Source of the DNA: Streptomyces spongiae
GTDB taxonomy: Bacteria > Actinomycetota > Actinomycetes > Streptomycetales > Streptomycetaceae
Assembly: GCF_009377185.1 (NCBI RefSeq)
Contig: NZ_VJZC01000034.1
Location: 1 to 38,822, forward strand
Direction: 5' to 3'
Length of the DNA stretch: 38,822 bases
Both the position numbers and the translations under genes were made by a program. Of the stretch, positions 26,274-36,100 are shown one piece after another (the first letter of the stretch is position 1; every line of letters starts with the position of its first letter). The notes beneath the pieces were generated by a model. The model was not told the origin of the DNA. It saw only the letters and a program-made list of their open reading frames with translations, and made no database searches.

Positions 26274-27469
26274 CGTACCTGGCGCTGGTGGGCGTGCCCC
26301 GTACCGCGTACACCCTGAACGAGGCGGTGATCCAGGCACGGCTGCGCGGTTTCGACGTGGCGCTCGTCGACCGGGCCGCGGGCCTCGCCGCCGTTCCCGG
26401 CACGATGCCGGTGTCCCGGCTGGTCGAGGTCGACCGCATGACCCCGGACGACGTCGCCCAGGCGCTGGCCGCTCTGCGTCCCGAGCGAGTGCTGTCCTTC
26501 TCAGAGCTCCATCTCGGTCTCGCGGCCCGCGTCCGGGAGCGGCTGGGTGTGCCCGGCGAGGCAGGCGCGGTGGAGGACCTGGTCCGGGACAAGGGCGCCA
26601 CCCGTCACCGTCTTGTCGAACGCGGCCTCTCGCGCGTACGCCACGCCATGACGACCCTCGCGGATCTCCCGCGCGCCGCCGCCGAGTTCGCCCCGCCGTT
26701 CGTCGTCAAGCCGGTCGACATGACGGGCAGCATCGGCGTACGCGCCATCCGGTCGCACAGCGAACTCGCCGCCTACGGGGGCCTGTTCGAAGACCCGAGT
26801 GTGGAGGCGCACCAGGAACGGCGCCTGCTGCTGGAGGAGTTCATCACCGGCACCGAGTACAGCGTCGAAGGCATCTGTGTGGCCGGGACCTTCCATCTGC
26901 ACGCCGTGACCCAGAAGGCGACCAGTGGCTTTCCCGACTTCTACGAGACCGGGCACCTCCTGCCGGCCCGCGCCCAGTACACCGACGGGCGTTTCGCGCC
27001 CTACCTCCAGAAGGTCGTGACCGCCCTCGGCATCACCACCGCCCCGATCCATGCCGAGGTCAAGGTGACGGACGAGGCCATCGACCTCATCGAGATCCAC
27101 TCACGGTTCGGCGGGGACCTCATCCCGCTGCTCCTCGAACGCGCCCTGGACATCAAGGTGTTCGGGCAGTTCTACGACGCTCTGCTGTCCGGCTCGGCAC
27201 CACGCACTCCGACCGCCCCGGGGAAGGTCGCGGGTGTCCGCTTCATCGGGCGGCCCGTCGACGGAACGGGTCTGCGCCTGCCCGCCCTGCCCTCCGGTGT
27301 CGAGGCGGAGATCGTCCTCACCGGTTCCCACGCCCGCGAACCCGTCGCCCTGGACAACATACGGATCCCCAACCGGCGGTACGGACACGTGCTGTTCACG
27401 GCGCCCGATCACGAGGCCGCGGAGAAGTTCACGACGCTCATGGAAAACGATTGGCAGGCCAGTAGTTGA
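26270..27469 (+). CDS. ATP-grasp ligase 4
   Basis: 399 aa; ATG overlaps the previous stop by 4 nt. Lys147 in FVVKPVDMTGSIGVRAI, hinge LLLEEFITGTEYSVEG, and IHAEVKVTDEAIDLIEIHSR with Arg near 280. It is a paralogue of ligase 1 with the same domain spacing, implying tandem duplication followed by divergence, perhaps for a second coupling step. Its stop TGA overlaps the TTG start of the small ABM-like gene. Four ATP-grasp ligases in a row is rare and suggests a stepwise peptide assembled without NRPS. Confidence 0.9.
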   Translation: MTYLALVGVPRTAYTLNEAVIQARLRGFDVALVDRAAGLAAVPGTMPVSRLVEVDRMTPDDVAQALAALRPERVLSFSELHLGLAARVRERLGVPGEAGAVEDLVRDKGATRHRLVERGLSRVRHAMTTLADLPRAAAEFAPPFVVKPVDMTGSIGVRAIRSHSELAAYGGLFEDPSVEAHQERRLLLEEFITGTEYSVEGICVAGTFHLHAVTQKATSGFPDFYETGHLLPARAQYTDGRFAPYLQKVVTALGITTAPIHAEVKVTDEAIDLIEIHSRFGGDLIPLLLERALDIKVFGQFYDALLSGSAPRTPTAPGKVAGVRFIGRPVDGTGLRLPALPSGVEAEIVLTGSHAREPVALDNIRIPNRRYGHVLFTAPDHEAAEKFTTLMENDWQASS

Positions 27470-27774
27470 TTCTCGAACTCGTCACGTTCCGAATCCGTCC
27501 CGGTGTGTCCGAGGAACAGTTCGCCGAGGCTGTCCGGTCCGTGGACGGTTTCCTGACCGAGCAGCCGGGCTTCCTGTCCCGGCAGGTCCTCACCGTCGAG
27601 GGCGACCGGAGCCACGTCGACCTCGTGTGGTGGGAGGATCTGGCCGCCGCCCAGGCCGCCGCGGAGTCGATCCGGAAGGACCCGCGCGCCGCGTCCTTCA
27701 TGTCCTGCCTCGATCCCACGTCGGTTCACCTGTCGCACGCCCGGCTCACCCACTCCCGCCCGGAGAAGCCCTAG
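27466..27774 (+). CDS. Small ABM / dimeric alpha-beta barrel protein
   Basis: 102 aa from TTG 27466, which overlaps the ligase 4 stop (TTGA). The ferredoxin-like pattern is ILELVTFRIRPGVSEEQFAE, PGFLSRQVLTVEGD, HVDLVWWEDLAAAQAAAES and a final beta-strand, as in ABM-domain proteins. Members are cofactor-free monooxygenases, small cyclases or heme-handling proteins; the catalytic type cannot be told here. Its stop TAG shares one base with the GTG start of the transporter. It may oxidise the aromatic ring or assist folding of an intermediate. Confidence 0.75.
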   Translation: MILELVTFRIRPGVSEEQFAEAVRSVDGFLTEQPGFLSRQVLTVEGDRSHVDLVWWEDLAAAQAAAESIRKDPRAASFMSCLDPTSVHLSHARLTHSRPEKP

Positions 27775-29048
27775 TGGTGGCCGAGCCCTCCACCGAGCGG
27801 CCGGAGGGCGGTGCGCCCCCCGGCCGGCTGGTGGCCTTCCTGCGCGCGCACTTCGGAGGGCTGCCCCACGTCTACTGGGTGGTGTGGTCGGGCATTCTGG
27901 TCAGTCGCGCCGGCACCATGGTGGTCCCGTTCCTCACGCTCTACCTCACCGACCAGCGCGGTATGTCGGTGGGCTGGGCGGGCTCCGTCGTCACCATGCT
28001 CGGGCTGGGAAGCACCTGTTCGCAGTTGGTCGGCGGGTTCCTGAGCGATCTGTGGGGGCGCCGCGCCACGTTCGCCACCGGCCCGGTCGCCGCCGGCGCG
28101 GCGCTGCTGGCCCTCGGCTACGTCCGGGGGCTCCCGGCCACCCTGGCGGCGGCCTTCGTCGCGGGTCTGTGTCTGCAGCTGTACCAGCCCGCGTCGGGTG
28201 CCATCGTCGCCGACACCGTGCCGAAGGAGCACCGGGCACGCGCCTACGGCCTGCTGTACTGGGCCGTCAACGTCGGCTTCTCCATCGCCTCCGTACTCGG
28301 TGGCGTCCTGGCACAGCGCGGCTTCCTGTGGCTGTTCTGGATCGACGCCGTCACCTGTGTGGTGTTCGGCCTGCTGATCTGGTGGCGGCTTCCCCCCGAC
28401 GACGTGGACGGCGCGAAGGGGGACGCCCGCCCGGCGGGCGGCTACCGGGAGGTCCTGCGGGACCGCGTCATGGTCTCCTACGTGGTGCTGCTCCTGCTGC
28501 ACGCTTCCGTGCAGTTCCAGGTCGGCTCCACCTTGCCCCTCGCCATGGTGGACAGCGGGCTTACGCCGGCCGACTACGGACTGGCCGTGGCCGTGAACGG
28601 CATCCTCGTCGTCGTCGTACAGCCCCTCGTCGTCAGACGGCTCAGTGAGCAGGACCGCAGCAACGTCATCGCGTGCGGGGTGCTGCTGATGGGGACGGGC
28701 TTCGGTCTGGGCGCCTTCATGTCCAGCCTTCCGGGCTACGCCTTCACCGTCGTGATCTGGACAGCGGGTGAGATCACGATCGCGGCCGTGGTGCAGACCG
28801 TCGTCGCCGACCTCGCCCCCGAGCACCTGCGGGGCCGCTACAACGGGCTGTTCGGGGCGGCCTACGCACTGGCCGCCGTGGTCGCCCCGGCCGGCGGGAC
28901 CCAGCTGTACGCCCACGCGGGCCCCACCGCCCTGTGGGCGACGTGCTTCGGACTCTGCTCCCTCGTGGCCGCCGGTCAGTGGGCGCTGGGGCGAGCCGTC
29001 CGAGCGCGCGGCACAACCCAGCAGCTTGCCGAGACCGCCAAGGAGTGA
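27774..29048 (+). CDS. MFS transporter, likely product exporter
   Basis: 424 aa from GTG 27774, coupled to the previous stop (TAGTG); GTG 27777 is a second option. About twelve hydrophobic segments are visible. The loop 2-3 motif is GGFLSDLWGRRATFATGP, close to the MFS signature GxxxDRxGRR. ARAYGLLYWAVNVGFSIA and GRYNGLFGAAYALAAVVAP resemble the MdtH/DHA1-type drug efflux group. Its place in the biosynthetic operon supports export of the product and self-protection. The start lies inside a longer open frame that is a shadow of ligase 4. Confidence 0.9.
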   Translation: MVAEPSTERPEGGAPPGRLVAFLRAHFGGLPHVYWVVWSGILVSRAGTMVVPFLTLYLTDQRGMSVGWAGSVVTMLGLGSTCSQLVGGFLSDLWGRRATFATGPVAAGAALLALGYVRGLPATLAAAFVAGLCLQLYQPASGAIVADTVPKEHRARAYGLLYWAVNVGFSIASVLGGVLAQRGFLWLFWIDAVTCVVFGLLIWWRLPPDDVDGAKGDARPAGGYREVLRDRVMVSYVVLLLLHASVQFQVGSTLPLAMVDSGLTPADYGLAVAVNGILVVVVQPLVVRRLSEQDRSNVIACGVLLMGTGFGLGAFMSSLPGYAFTVVIWTAGEITIAAVVQTVVADLAPEHLRGRYNGLFGAAYALAAVVAPAGGTQLYAHAGPTALWATCFGLCSLVAAGQWALGRAVRARGTTQQLAETAKE

Positions 29049-29060
29049 GGAGCCGTTTCC

Positions 29061-30512
29061 ATGACCGACACCAGAGCGGGCAGACCGGGCGGGGGACTCG
29101 ACCGGTCACTGGGCAGCCGCCAGATCATGATGCTGTCGATCGGCGGTGCCCTGGGGACGGGGCTGTTTCTGGGTGCCTCGTTGGCGATGTCCATGGCGGG
29201 CCCTTCCGTGGTGGTCCTCTACCTCGTCGGAGCGGTCTTCGCCGCGGCGCTGGCCTACGCGCTGGCCGAGATGGCCTCCGCGCATCCGGAAGCCGGCGGC
29301 TTCGGCTGGCTCGCCGACCGCTATCTGGGACCGCTCGCCGGCTATGTCCAGCGATGGAGCTACTGGGGTTGCCTGGTGGTCACCATCGGGGGCGAGATCG
29401 TGGCCGCGGGCATCTACCTCCGCTTCTGGTGGCCGGAGCTGCCGCTGTGGATACCGGTGGTGGCCCTGACCGTCCTCATCGCCGCCATCAACTGCGCCGC
29501 CGTGTCGGTCTTCGGTGAGCTCGAATACTGGTTCGCGCTCATCAAGGTGCTGGCGGTCGTCCTGTTCATCGGCTTCGGTGTCGTCTTCATCTTCTTCGGT
29601 GTGGGCGGGGAGCCGGCCGCGGGCCTGGGCAACTGGACGGAACACGGAGGATTCGCCCCGCACGGCGCCGAGGGCATGCTGCTCGCCCTGACCGTCACCA
29701 CCCTCGCCTACGGAGGCACGGAAGCGGTGGCCATGACGGCCGCCGAGTCCAAGGACCCCGGCAAGGACGTGCCCAGAGCGGCCCGTGGCGTGGTGTTGCG
29801 GCTGTTGCTGTTCTACGTGCTGGGCACCGCCGTGATCGTCTCGGTCATGCCGTGGACCGAGACGGCGAACGTCTCCGGCGTGGACCAGAGTCCCTTCGTC
29901 CGCCTCTTCGACCTGATCGGTGTCCCTGCGGCGGCCGCCCTGATGAACGCCGTCGTTCTCACCGCGGCGCTGTCCGCCGCCAACACCAATCTGTACGTCG
30001 CCTCCCGCATGATGCACTCCCTGGCGCTGAGCGGCTTCGCTCCTCGGGCGCTCGGCCGCACCAGCAGCCGCAGGACACCGCTGGCGGCCGTACTGGCCTC
30101 GGCAGTCGGACTGGTGGCCGCCGCGGTCGTCTCCGCGGTCTCACCGGAGGACGCGTTCCCCGTGCTCCTGGGCGCGGCTCTGTTCACCGGTATGGCCACC
30201 TGGCTGATCATCTTCGCCACGCATCTGGCGTACCGTCGGTCCGGGGTGGCACAGGCAGTCGGGAAACCGGCCGTTCGTCTGCCGGGGGCACCCGTCACGA
30301 CCCTGATCGCCATGGCCTTCACCGTGCTGGTGATGGTGCTGACCGGTTTCGTGGACGCCTTCTCACTGGCCTGGAAGGCAGGCGTACCGTTCATCGTCGT
30401 GGTCGCCCTGTCCTACATGCTGCCGGCCCGCAAGCGGCGCCGTACCGCGGCGGCGAACCCTCCGGCCGCGTCGGCACAGCCGTCGACCAACGCCGTTCCC
30501 GGCCAGAACTGA
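29061..30512 (+). CDS. Amino acid permease (APC superfamily)
   Basis: 483 aa, about twelve membrane segments. The N-terminus has the APC signature GGALGTGLFLGASLAMSMAG, typical of AnsP/AroP/GabP-like amino acid permeases. YALAEMASAHPEAGGF and YGGTEAVAMTAAESKDPGKD follow the family consensus. Start ATG lies 12 nt after the transporter, so it is the last gene of the rightward operon. It could import tryptophan or another amino acid precursor, or recapture secreted product. The direction of transport is inferred from the family. Confidence 0.88.
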   Translation: MTDTRAGRPGGGLDRSLGSRQIMMLSIGGALGTGLFLGASLAMSMAGPSVVVLYLVGAVFAAALAYALAEMASAHPEAGGFGWLADRYLGPLAGYVQRWSYWGCLVVTIGGEIVAAGIYLRFWWPELPLWIPVVALTVLIAAINCAAVSVFGELEYWFALIKVLAVVLFIGFGVVFIFFGVGGEPAAGLGNWTEHGGFAPHGAEGMLLALTVTTLAYGGTEAVAMTAAESKDPGKDVPRAARGVVLRLLLFYVLGTAVIVSVMPWTETANVSGVDQSPFVRLFDLIGVPAAAALMNAVVLTAALSAANTNLYVASRMMHSLALSGFAPRALGRTSSRRTPLAAVLASAVGLVAAAVVSAVSPEDAFPVLLGAALFTGMATWLIIFATHLAYRRSGVAQAVGKPAVRLPGAPVTTLIAMAFTVLVMVLTGFVDAFSLAWKAGVPFIVVVALSYMLPARKRRRTAAANPPAASAQPSTNAVPGQN

Positions 30513-30543
30513 CGGCCTTCACCGCTCGCGGTGGGCGATGAGG

Positions 30544-30560
30544 CCGGGGCCGCGCCCCGG
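30544..30560. terminator. Hairpin between convergent permease and phosphotransferase genes
   Basis: CCGGGGC (30544-30550) pairs with GCCCCGG (30554-30560) around a 3-nt loop. It lies between two convergent stops and would serve both strands. A smaller ACCGC/GCGGT pair lies just before it. No U-tract is obvious, as is common in Streptomyces. Confidence 0.5.
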
Positions 30561-30571
30561 ACCGCCCTGGT

Positions 30572-31525
30572 TCAGCCCAACGTGTCCATCAGGGCGGTGA
30601 CATAGGCGTCCAGCCGCTCCTCCACGGTTCGCGTCGTCAGCTCTGTCCTCCCCGCCTCCCGCCATGGCTGCGACACCGAAGTCACTTCTTCCGCGAACGC
30701 CAGCCCGCTCCGCACCCGCCAGTACAGCCGCTCGCTCGTGGCCGCGGCCGGCACCCCGCCGGCCTCCTCGTACGCCTCCGCGAACCGCAGACCCCACACC
30801 GGGCCGTGCAGCAGCGCGAGGTTGGTGGAGCAGTGCGCCACATCGAGATCCGTCGGGCCCCAGGAGGTCGCCGCCCAGTCGACGACGCCGGTGATCCGGG
30901 CACCTGCCGGTCCTGGGGGCGGCACCTCGAACAGCACGTTGCCGGGTTGGAAGTCGCGGTGCAGGAACCGCCCTTCACAGGGCGGCGCGGGCCGCCGGAT
31001 CACGTCGATCGCCGCGGCCCAGGCCGCCGCGTCGGCGCCCTTCGGAGTCACGACGGTGTCGGCGGTCGTCAACGTCACGTACTTCCGGGGCCGTTGGGCG
31101 GGTCGCAGCGCGTGGATCGCCACGAGTTGGCGGGCCAGCAGAGGGACGCGCGTCTCCAGTCCCTCATCGTCGAGGACCGTCCGGCCCGCCAGATGTGTCA
31201 TGAGGAGCGAGGGATACTCGCACCGCGCGGCGGTCGGATCGACCGCGACCAGTCCAGGAGCCGGCACGCCGGTCCCCGTGAGCAGGGTGAGGGCGTCGGC
31301 CTCCCTGTTCAGCCGGTCCTCGGCGTGCTCCACGTCGACGAAGGTCCGCAGCACCAGGTCACGGGTGTCTCCGTCCCGCCTGCGGACGGTCAGCCGCCGT
31401 GTCTCGGCGGTGATGCCGCCGTGGAGCGCCTCGGTCCTGACGATCCGTTCGCCGACCTCCAGGTGCCGTCTCACCCAAGCCAGTGTCAACGGCCGGACAG
31501 CCGCCGCCTCATCGTGGTCGCTCAC
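30572..31525 (-). CDS. APH-family phosphotransferase
   Basis: 317 aa from GTG 31525 with GAGGTGG upstream. Catalytic loop HRDFQPGNVL (189-198) and the metal-binding Asp216 in GVVDWAATSWGP give the aminoglycoside-phosphotransferase/kinase-like fold. The N-terminal lobe shows GGITAETRRLTVR and LVLRTF (Lys/Arg position) followed by NREADALTLL. Substrate unknown; the family covers antibiotic kinases, homoserine and choline kinases. It is convergent with the cluster's last gene, so it may be outside the cluster or a resistance kinase. No helper genes. Confidence 0.85.
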   Translation of the reverse strand: MSDHDEAAAVRPLTLAWVRRHLEVGERIVRTEALHGGITAETRRLTVRRRDGDTRDLVLRTFVDVEHAEDRLNREADALTLLTGTGVPAPGLVAVDPTAARCEYPSLLMTHLAGRTVLDDEGLETRVPLLARQLVAIHALRPAQRPRKYVTLTTADTVVTPKGADAAAWAAAIDVIRRPAPPCEGRFLHRDFQPGNVLFEVPPPGPAGARITGVVDWAATSWGPTDLDVAHCSTNLALLHGPVWGLRFAEAYEEAGGVPAAATSERLYWRVRSGLAFAEEVTSVSQPWREAGRTELTTRTVEERLDAYVTALMDTLG

Positions 31526-31678
31526 CGTGCCACCTCACCATCCGGACGGCGCCACGCGCGAGAGCCGGCTTTCGTCACCGTTCCGAAACAGCCGTGAACC
31601 GCCCCGACAGGTGCCCCGTAGAGCCACGTGTGTGCGGCCCAGCGGCCGCGGCGATACCAAGCGACGGAAGGAATCGGC

Positions 31679-31978
31679 ATGGCCGGCGGCAACATCCAGA
31701 TCAGCCCGGATGAGATGCGGGAGGCCTCGACCTGGCTGCAGAACCAGAAGGAGCTGATGCAGCAGAGCCTCCACGAGGCCAACACCAAGATGGAGGAGAT
31801 GGTCGAGGCGGCCTACGCGACGCCGGGCTCCGAGACCAAGTTCCGTCCCTTCTGGGAGGAGTACAAGAACGGTACCCAGGAGGCGATCGAAGGGCTGCAG
31901 GGCGTCAGCGAGTTCATCAAGCAGGCCGCCGACGCGTTCGTCGACACCGACGACCAGACGTCCGGCTCCATCGGCTGA
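31679..31978 (+). CDS. WXG100-family type VII secretion protein
   Basis: 99 aa from ATG 31679 with GGAAGGA upstream. Two long helices separated by a turn (ATPGSETKFRPFWEEYKNG) form the WXG100 hairpin; the turn lacks a strict WxG but has the W near it. The C-terminal helix carries FIKQAADAFVDTD, compatible with a type VII export motif (YxxxD/E-like). It opens the Rhs island. Such proteins are exported by or help dock T7SS substrates. A strong hairpin follows the gene. Confidence 0.8.
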   Translation: MAGGNIQISPDEMREASTWLQNQKELMQQSLHEANTKMEEMVEAAYATPGSETKFRPFWEEYKNGTQEAIEGLQGVSEFIKQAADAFVDTDDQTSGSIG

Positions 31979-31989
31979 CGTGCCCCGCA

Positions 31990-32030
31990 CCGTCCGGCCC
32001 CACCCCCCGGTGAGGGGCGGGGCCGGACGG
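31990..32030 (+). terminator. Strong hairpin between the two WXG100-like genes
   Basis: CCGTCCGGCCCC (31990-32001) pairs perfectly with GGGGCCGGACGG (32019-32030), a 12-bp stem with a 17-nt loop. It lies 12 bases after the first WXG100 stop. It probably attenuates transcription so that the first small protein is made in excess over the Rhs protein. Confidence 0.6.
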
Positions 32031-32053
32031 CCGGAGCAGGAGAGGAGACGCCG

Positions 32054-32368
32054 ATGGGTCGCATCAGCGTTCCCGTGCAGGACTTGAAGGACACGGCCAC
32101 GCAGCTCCAGAACATCGGGGATCTGATCGGCAACAGCGCGACCCTCTTCCACGCCGCGGGCGACCGGGAGGACTTCGAGAGCATCGCCGGCGACAGCAGG
32201 CTCGCGGAGGCGCTCGACGGGTTCGACAAGGCGTGGGTGGCCGGTCACGAACGGGTTCACGACAACGTGAAGAAGTTCTCCGAGAACGCGGACGCGATCT
32301 CCGAGAACTTCACGAAGACGGACGACGACGTCGCCAACTCGCTGGACGAATCGAAGAAGGAAGCGTGA
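32054..32368 (+). CDS. WXG100-like small alpha-helical protein (ESX-associated)
   Basis: 104 aa, start ATG after AGGAGAGGAG. Almost entirely helical: VQDLKDTATQLQNIGDLIG, LDGFDKAWVAGHERVHDN, and NADAISENFTKTDDDVANSL. The central W (DKAWVAGH) sits in the hairpin turn as in WXG100 proteins, and the tail contains an export-motif-like stretch. It probably pairs with the neighbouring small protein or the Rhs N-terminus. Confidence 0.7.
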   Translation: MGRISVPVQDLKDTATQLQNIGDLIGNSATLFHAAGDREDFESIAGDSRLAEALDGFDKAWVAGHERVHDNVKKFSENADAISENFTKTDDDVANSLDESKKEA

Positions 32369-32420
32369 CAAGCGTGACAGGAGACGCCGTGCGGAAGGGA
32401 AAGCGGAGGGGAAAGGCGTC

Positions 32421-33146
32421 ATGACGCATCCGGTCACGGAGCAGCCCGAGGGCGCGCCCGCGGGCTACACGCTGAGGTTCCCCGACTCCTGGTGGCAACT
32501 CGACCTCGACCCGAGCACCCGGGACGCGTCGATCCGCCGCCGTATCGAGTCCCAGGTGAAGAAGGCACCGCAGCTCTCCCGCGAGCAGGTGGACGAGCTG
32601 ATCCGCAGTACCCGGCGCACCGCCCGCGAGGCGCACGCGCGGGGCGCGCTGCGGGCGTCGGGGATGCTCAGGATCCTCCACGCGGGCAGCGGACCCCTGG
32701 TGCTCAGCGCCACGACGGTCGTGCTCCGGATCTCCGTTCCCGAGGATCAGTCGGAGGATCTGGCGGACCTCGTCGTCGCGGCCGGCATGCAGCTCGGCAC
32801 CCAGGCGGAGGGCACCGGACTGCCCCCCGGCGAGGTGGAGTTGGTGGAACTGCCCCAGGTCGGAGCGGCCGGGCGGATCACCAGGATCGAGGACGTGGAC
32901 CACAAGGGGACGCCCGTCCCCACCGCGGTGCGGCACACCCTGATCCCGGTGCCGAACAGCCGGGACTACCTGGTGCTCGCCAGCTCCACCCCCAACGTGG
33001 ATCTGGCGGACCAGTTCTACGAGGTCTTCGACGCGATCGCGGAGTCGTTCCGCTTCGAGGACCCGGCCGGCACGTCCGGCGCAGCGGATCCGGCGGCGGA
33101 AGCGGCCGGTGGAGGCCCCATGGGCGAAGCAGACAAGGGAAGGTGA
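32421..33146 (+). CDS. Uncharacterised accessory protein of the T7SS/Rhs locus
   Basis: 241 aa with GGAGGGG before the ATG. A mixed alpha/beta protein: GYTLRFPDSWWQLDLDPST, a helix-rich segment, VVLRISVPEDQSEDLADL, then VRHTLIPVPNSRDYLVLASS and DQFYEVFDAIAESFRFED. No signal peptide or membrane segment. The position directly before the Rhs gene (11 nt) and the small helical genes upstream suggests a chaperone or adaptor role, similar in place to EspG-type proteins, though I see no sequence proof. Function not assigned. Confidence 0.6.
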   Translation: MTHPVTEQPEGAPAGYTLRFPDSWWQLDLDPSTRDASIRRRIESQVKKAPQLSREQVDELIRSTRRTAREAHARGALRASGMLRILHAGSGPLVLSATTVVLRISVPEDQSEDLADLVVAAGMQLGTQAEGTGLPPGEVELVELPQVGAAGRITRIEDVDHKGTPVPTAVRHTLIPVPNSRDYLVLASSTPNVDLADQFYEVFDAIAESFRFEDPAGTSGAADPAAEAAGGGPMGEADKGR

Positions 33147-33157
33147 GGTACGCGGCC

Positions 33158-36100
33158 ATGGCGCGTCCAGCGGTGTCCGAGTGGGAATCGGTTTTCGGCT
33201 TCTCGGACGACCCGACTCCGGGTGATGCGGAGGTCCTCGGAGATCTCGCGAGGAGCTATCGCTCAGTGGCGGACAATGCGGGCGATGCCCTCCCCCTCGT
33301 CTCCGGGCTGGAGAACCAGCAGGTGGGCGAGGGCAAGACCATGGACAAGCTCCGGGACAAGCTGGGCGACCTGGCCGAGCAGGTGCGCAAGCTGCACAGC
33401 TCGTACGACCAGGCGGCCGGCGCGCTGGACACGTATGTCCATTCACTGCTCGATCAGCAGCGGAACGCCGACAACGCGCTGGAGAAGGGGCGGGAGGCCA
33501 AGGAGCGGCTGGCGTCGGCCACCGCGGTGGTGCTCGCGGCCGGTGCCGAGATCGGCCGGCTGGACGGGGCCGAGCATCCCCCGGACGACACGGAGGCGCG
33601 GGCGAGCACGCGGCGGGCGCTGGACGAGGCCCACAGCAAGCAGTCCACGGCGCAGATGCAGGCGGATGACGCACAGGCGGACCTCGACGCCGCCCGCATG
33701 CTCGCCGAGGACGCACGGCAGGTGCGCGAGGAGGACGCCGCCGTCGCGGCCCAGAAGCTGGACGACGCGAAGGACGAGTCGGTCGCGGGCTACAGCCTGT
33801 GGGACAAGATCAAGAAAACGCTGAGTACGGCACTGGGCATCATCAGCGCGGTGCTGGGTGTCGTGGCCCTGCTGATACCCGGCCTGCAGGGCCTGGGAAT
33901 CGCCCTGACGATCGGCAGCATCGTGGCCGGTGCGGCGTCGCTGGGGATCAACATCTCCGTCATGGCGGAGACCGGCGAGTGGAACATAGCCGAGATCGTG
34001 CTCGGCGTCGTGGGCATGGTCGCGGGCGGGGCCGCGCTCCTCAAGGGCGTTGGGGGGATCGGCGCGGCTCTCAAGAACGTCAAGCCCGGCTCGATGAAGA
34101 ATCTGCTGGGCGGCTTCCGCCTCTTCGGCCGGGGTCCGAAAAGCCGTAAATGCGAGACAGACCCGGTCGATGTGGCCAGCGGCGAAATGCTGCTGACGCA
34201 GACCGATCTGGAGCTGCCCGGCATCCTGCCGTTGGTGATCACGCGTACCCATCTGTCGACCTACCGGTACGGCCAGTTCTTCGGCCCGTCCTGGGCCTCC
34301 ACCCTGGACGAGCGCCTCGAAGTCGACGACCGGGGACGGGCATTGTGGGCCCGCGAGGACGGCTCGATCCTGACCTACCCGAGCCTTCCCGCCACCGGGT
34401 CGGATGAGCAGGCGTGGCCCGAGGAAGGACCCCGCCTCCCTCTGACCTCCGCCGGAACCGGCACCACGGGCGAGGTCACCTACCGCATCACCGATCCCCA
34501 CACCGGCCTCGTCCGCACCTTCACGGACAACCCCGACGACGACAACGGCCTGCACTGGCTCACCCGATGGCACGACCGCAACGACAACGAGGTCAACGTC
34601 ACCCGGCTGGAGGACGGCACCCCCACGAGCCTGGTCCACTCCGGCGGCTACCGGGTCGACGTCCACTGCACCGCCGGCCTGCTGACCCAATTGACGGTGA
34701 GCACGCCCGAGGGCCCGGTCGAGGTCATGTCCTACCAACATGACGCGGACGGGAACCTCACCCACGTGGCGAACTCGTCGGGCCAGCCGCTGGTGTTCGG
34801 CTACGACGACGAGTCCCGCATCACCTCCTGGACGGACCGGAACGACTCCACCTACCGCTACGTCTACGACGACGACAACCGCGTCACGCAGACCATCGGC
34901 CCCGAGGGCTACCTCTCCTCACGCTGGTCCTACGACCCCGACCAGCAGCAGACGCATTACACCGACGCCTGCGGCGCCACGACCGTCTACCAGCTCAACG
35001 AGCTGTACCAGGTCACCGCCGAGACCGACCCCCTCGGCCACACCACCACCTCCGAGTGGGACCGCTACGACAACCTCCTCGCCCGCACCGACGCCCTCGG
35101 CAACACGACCCGCTACGAGTACGACCGGGCCCACAACCGCACCGTCATCGAACTCCCGGACGGCAGCCGGTCCACGGCGACGTACAACGAGCTGAACCTC
35201 CCTCTCTCCTCGACCGGCCACGACGGGACGACGTGGCACAGCGAGTACGACGAGCGGGGCAATCTCACCGCCATGACCGCCCCGGACGGGGCCACCTTTC
35301 GGTTCACCCTCGACCGCGCCGGTGCCATCGCGACCGCAACCGACGCGTCGGGCGCGGCAGCCACGTATGAGAACGACGACGCCGGTCTGCCCCTCTTCGT
35401 CACTGATGCCTCCGGCGGAACCGCCATGCTCGAACGAGACGCGTTCGGCCGCCCCACGGTCCTCACGGACCCACTGGGTGCGATCACCCGCACGGTATGG
35501 ACCGTCGAAGGCCACGTATCGGAACGCACAACCCACGACGGCCGCAGCGAACACCTCACCTGGGACGGCGAGGGCAACTGCCTCACGCACACCACCCCCG
35601 CAGGCGGCACCACCAGCTTCGAGTACACACATTTCGACAAGCTCGCGGCGCGTATCGAGCCCGACGGCGCCCGGTGCACCTACGTCTACGACGCCCAGCT
35701 CCGCCTCACCCGGGTCACCAACCCGCAGGGCCTGAACTGGGATTACACCTACGACCATGTCGGCAATCTCATTGAGGAAGCCGACTTCGACAACCGCGAG
35801 ATCCGGTACGCCCATGACGCGTTGGGTCGGGTCACCTCCCGAACGACGCCGCTCGGCCAGGAGATCGGCTACACGTACAACGAACTCGGTCAGCTGACGT
35901 CCAAGGACGCGGCCGGGGTGCGGACCGACTACACCTACGACGCCGCAGGCGCTCTCATTCGCGCGGTGTCCCCCACCTCCACGCTCACTTTCGAGCGGGA
36001 CATCATGGGGAACCTACTGTCACAGACGGTGGACGACCGCACCACCCACTACACCTACGACGTCCTGGGCCGTCGCACCTCCCGCACCACGCCCACTGGC

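Noticed and set aside
24894..26339. 481-codon minus-strand open frame
   Set aside because: Shadow of the ATP-grasp ligase 3 gene; no conserved motif and low-complexity composition.
32310..33716. 468-codon minus-strand open frame
   Set aside because: Arg/Pro-rich shadow across three plus-strand genes of the Rhs island; not protein-like.
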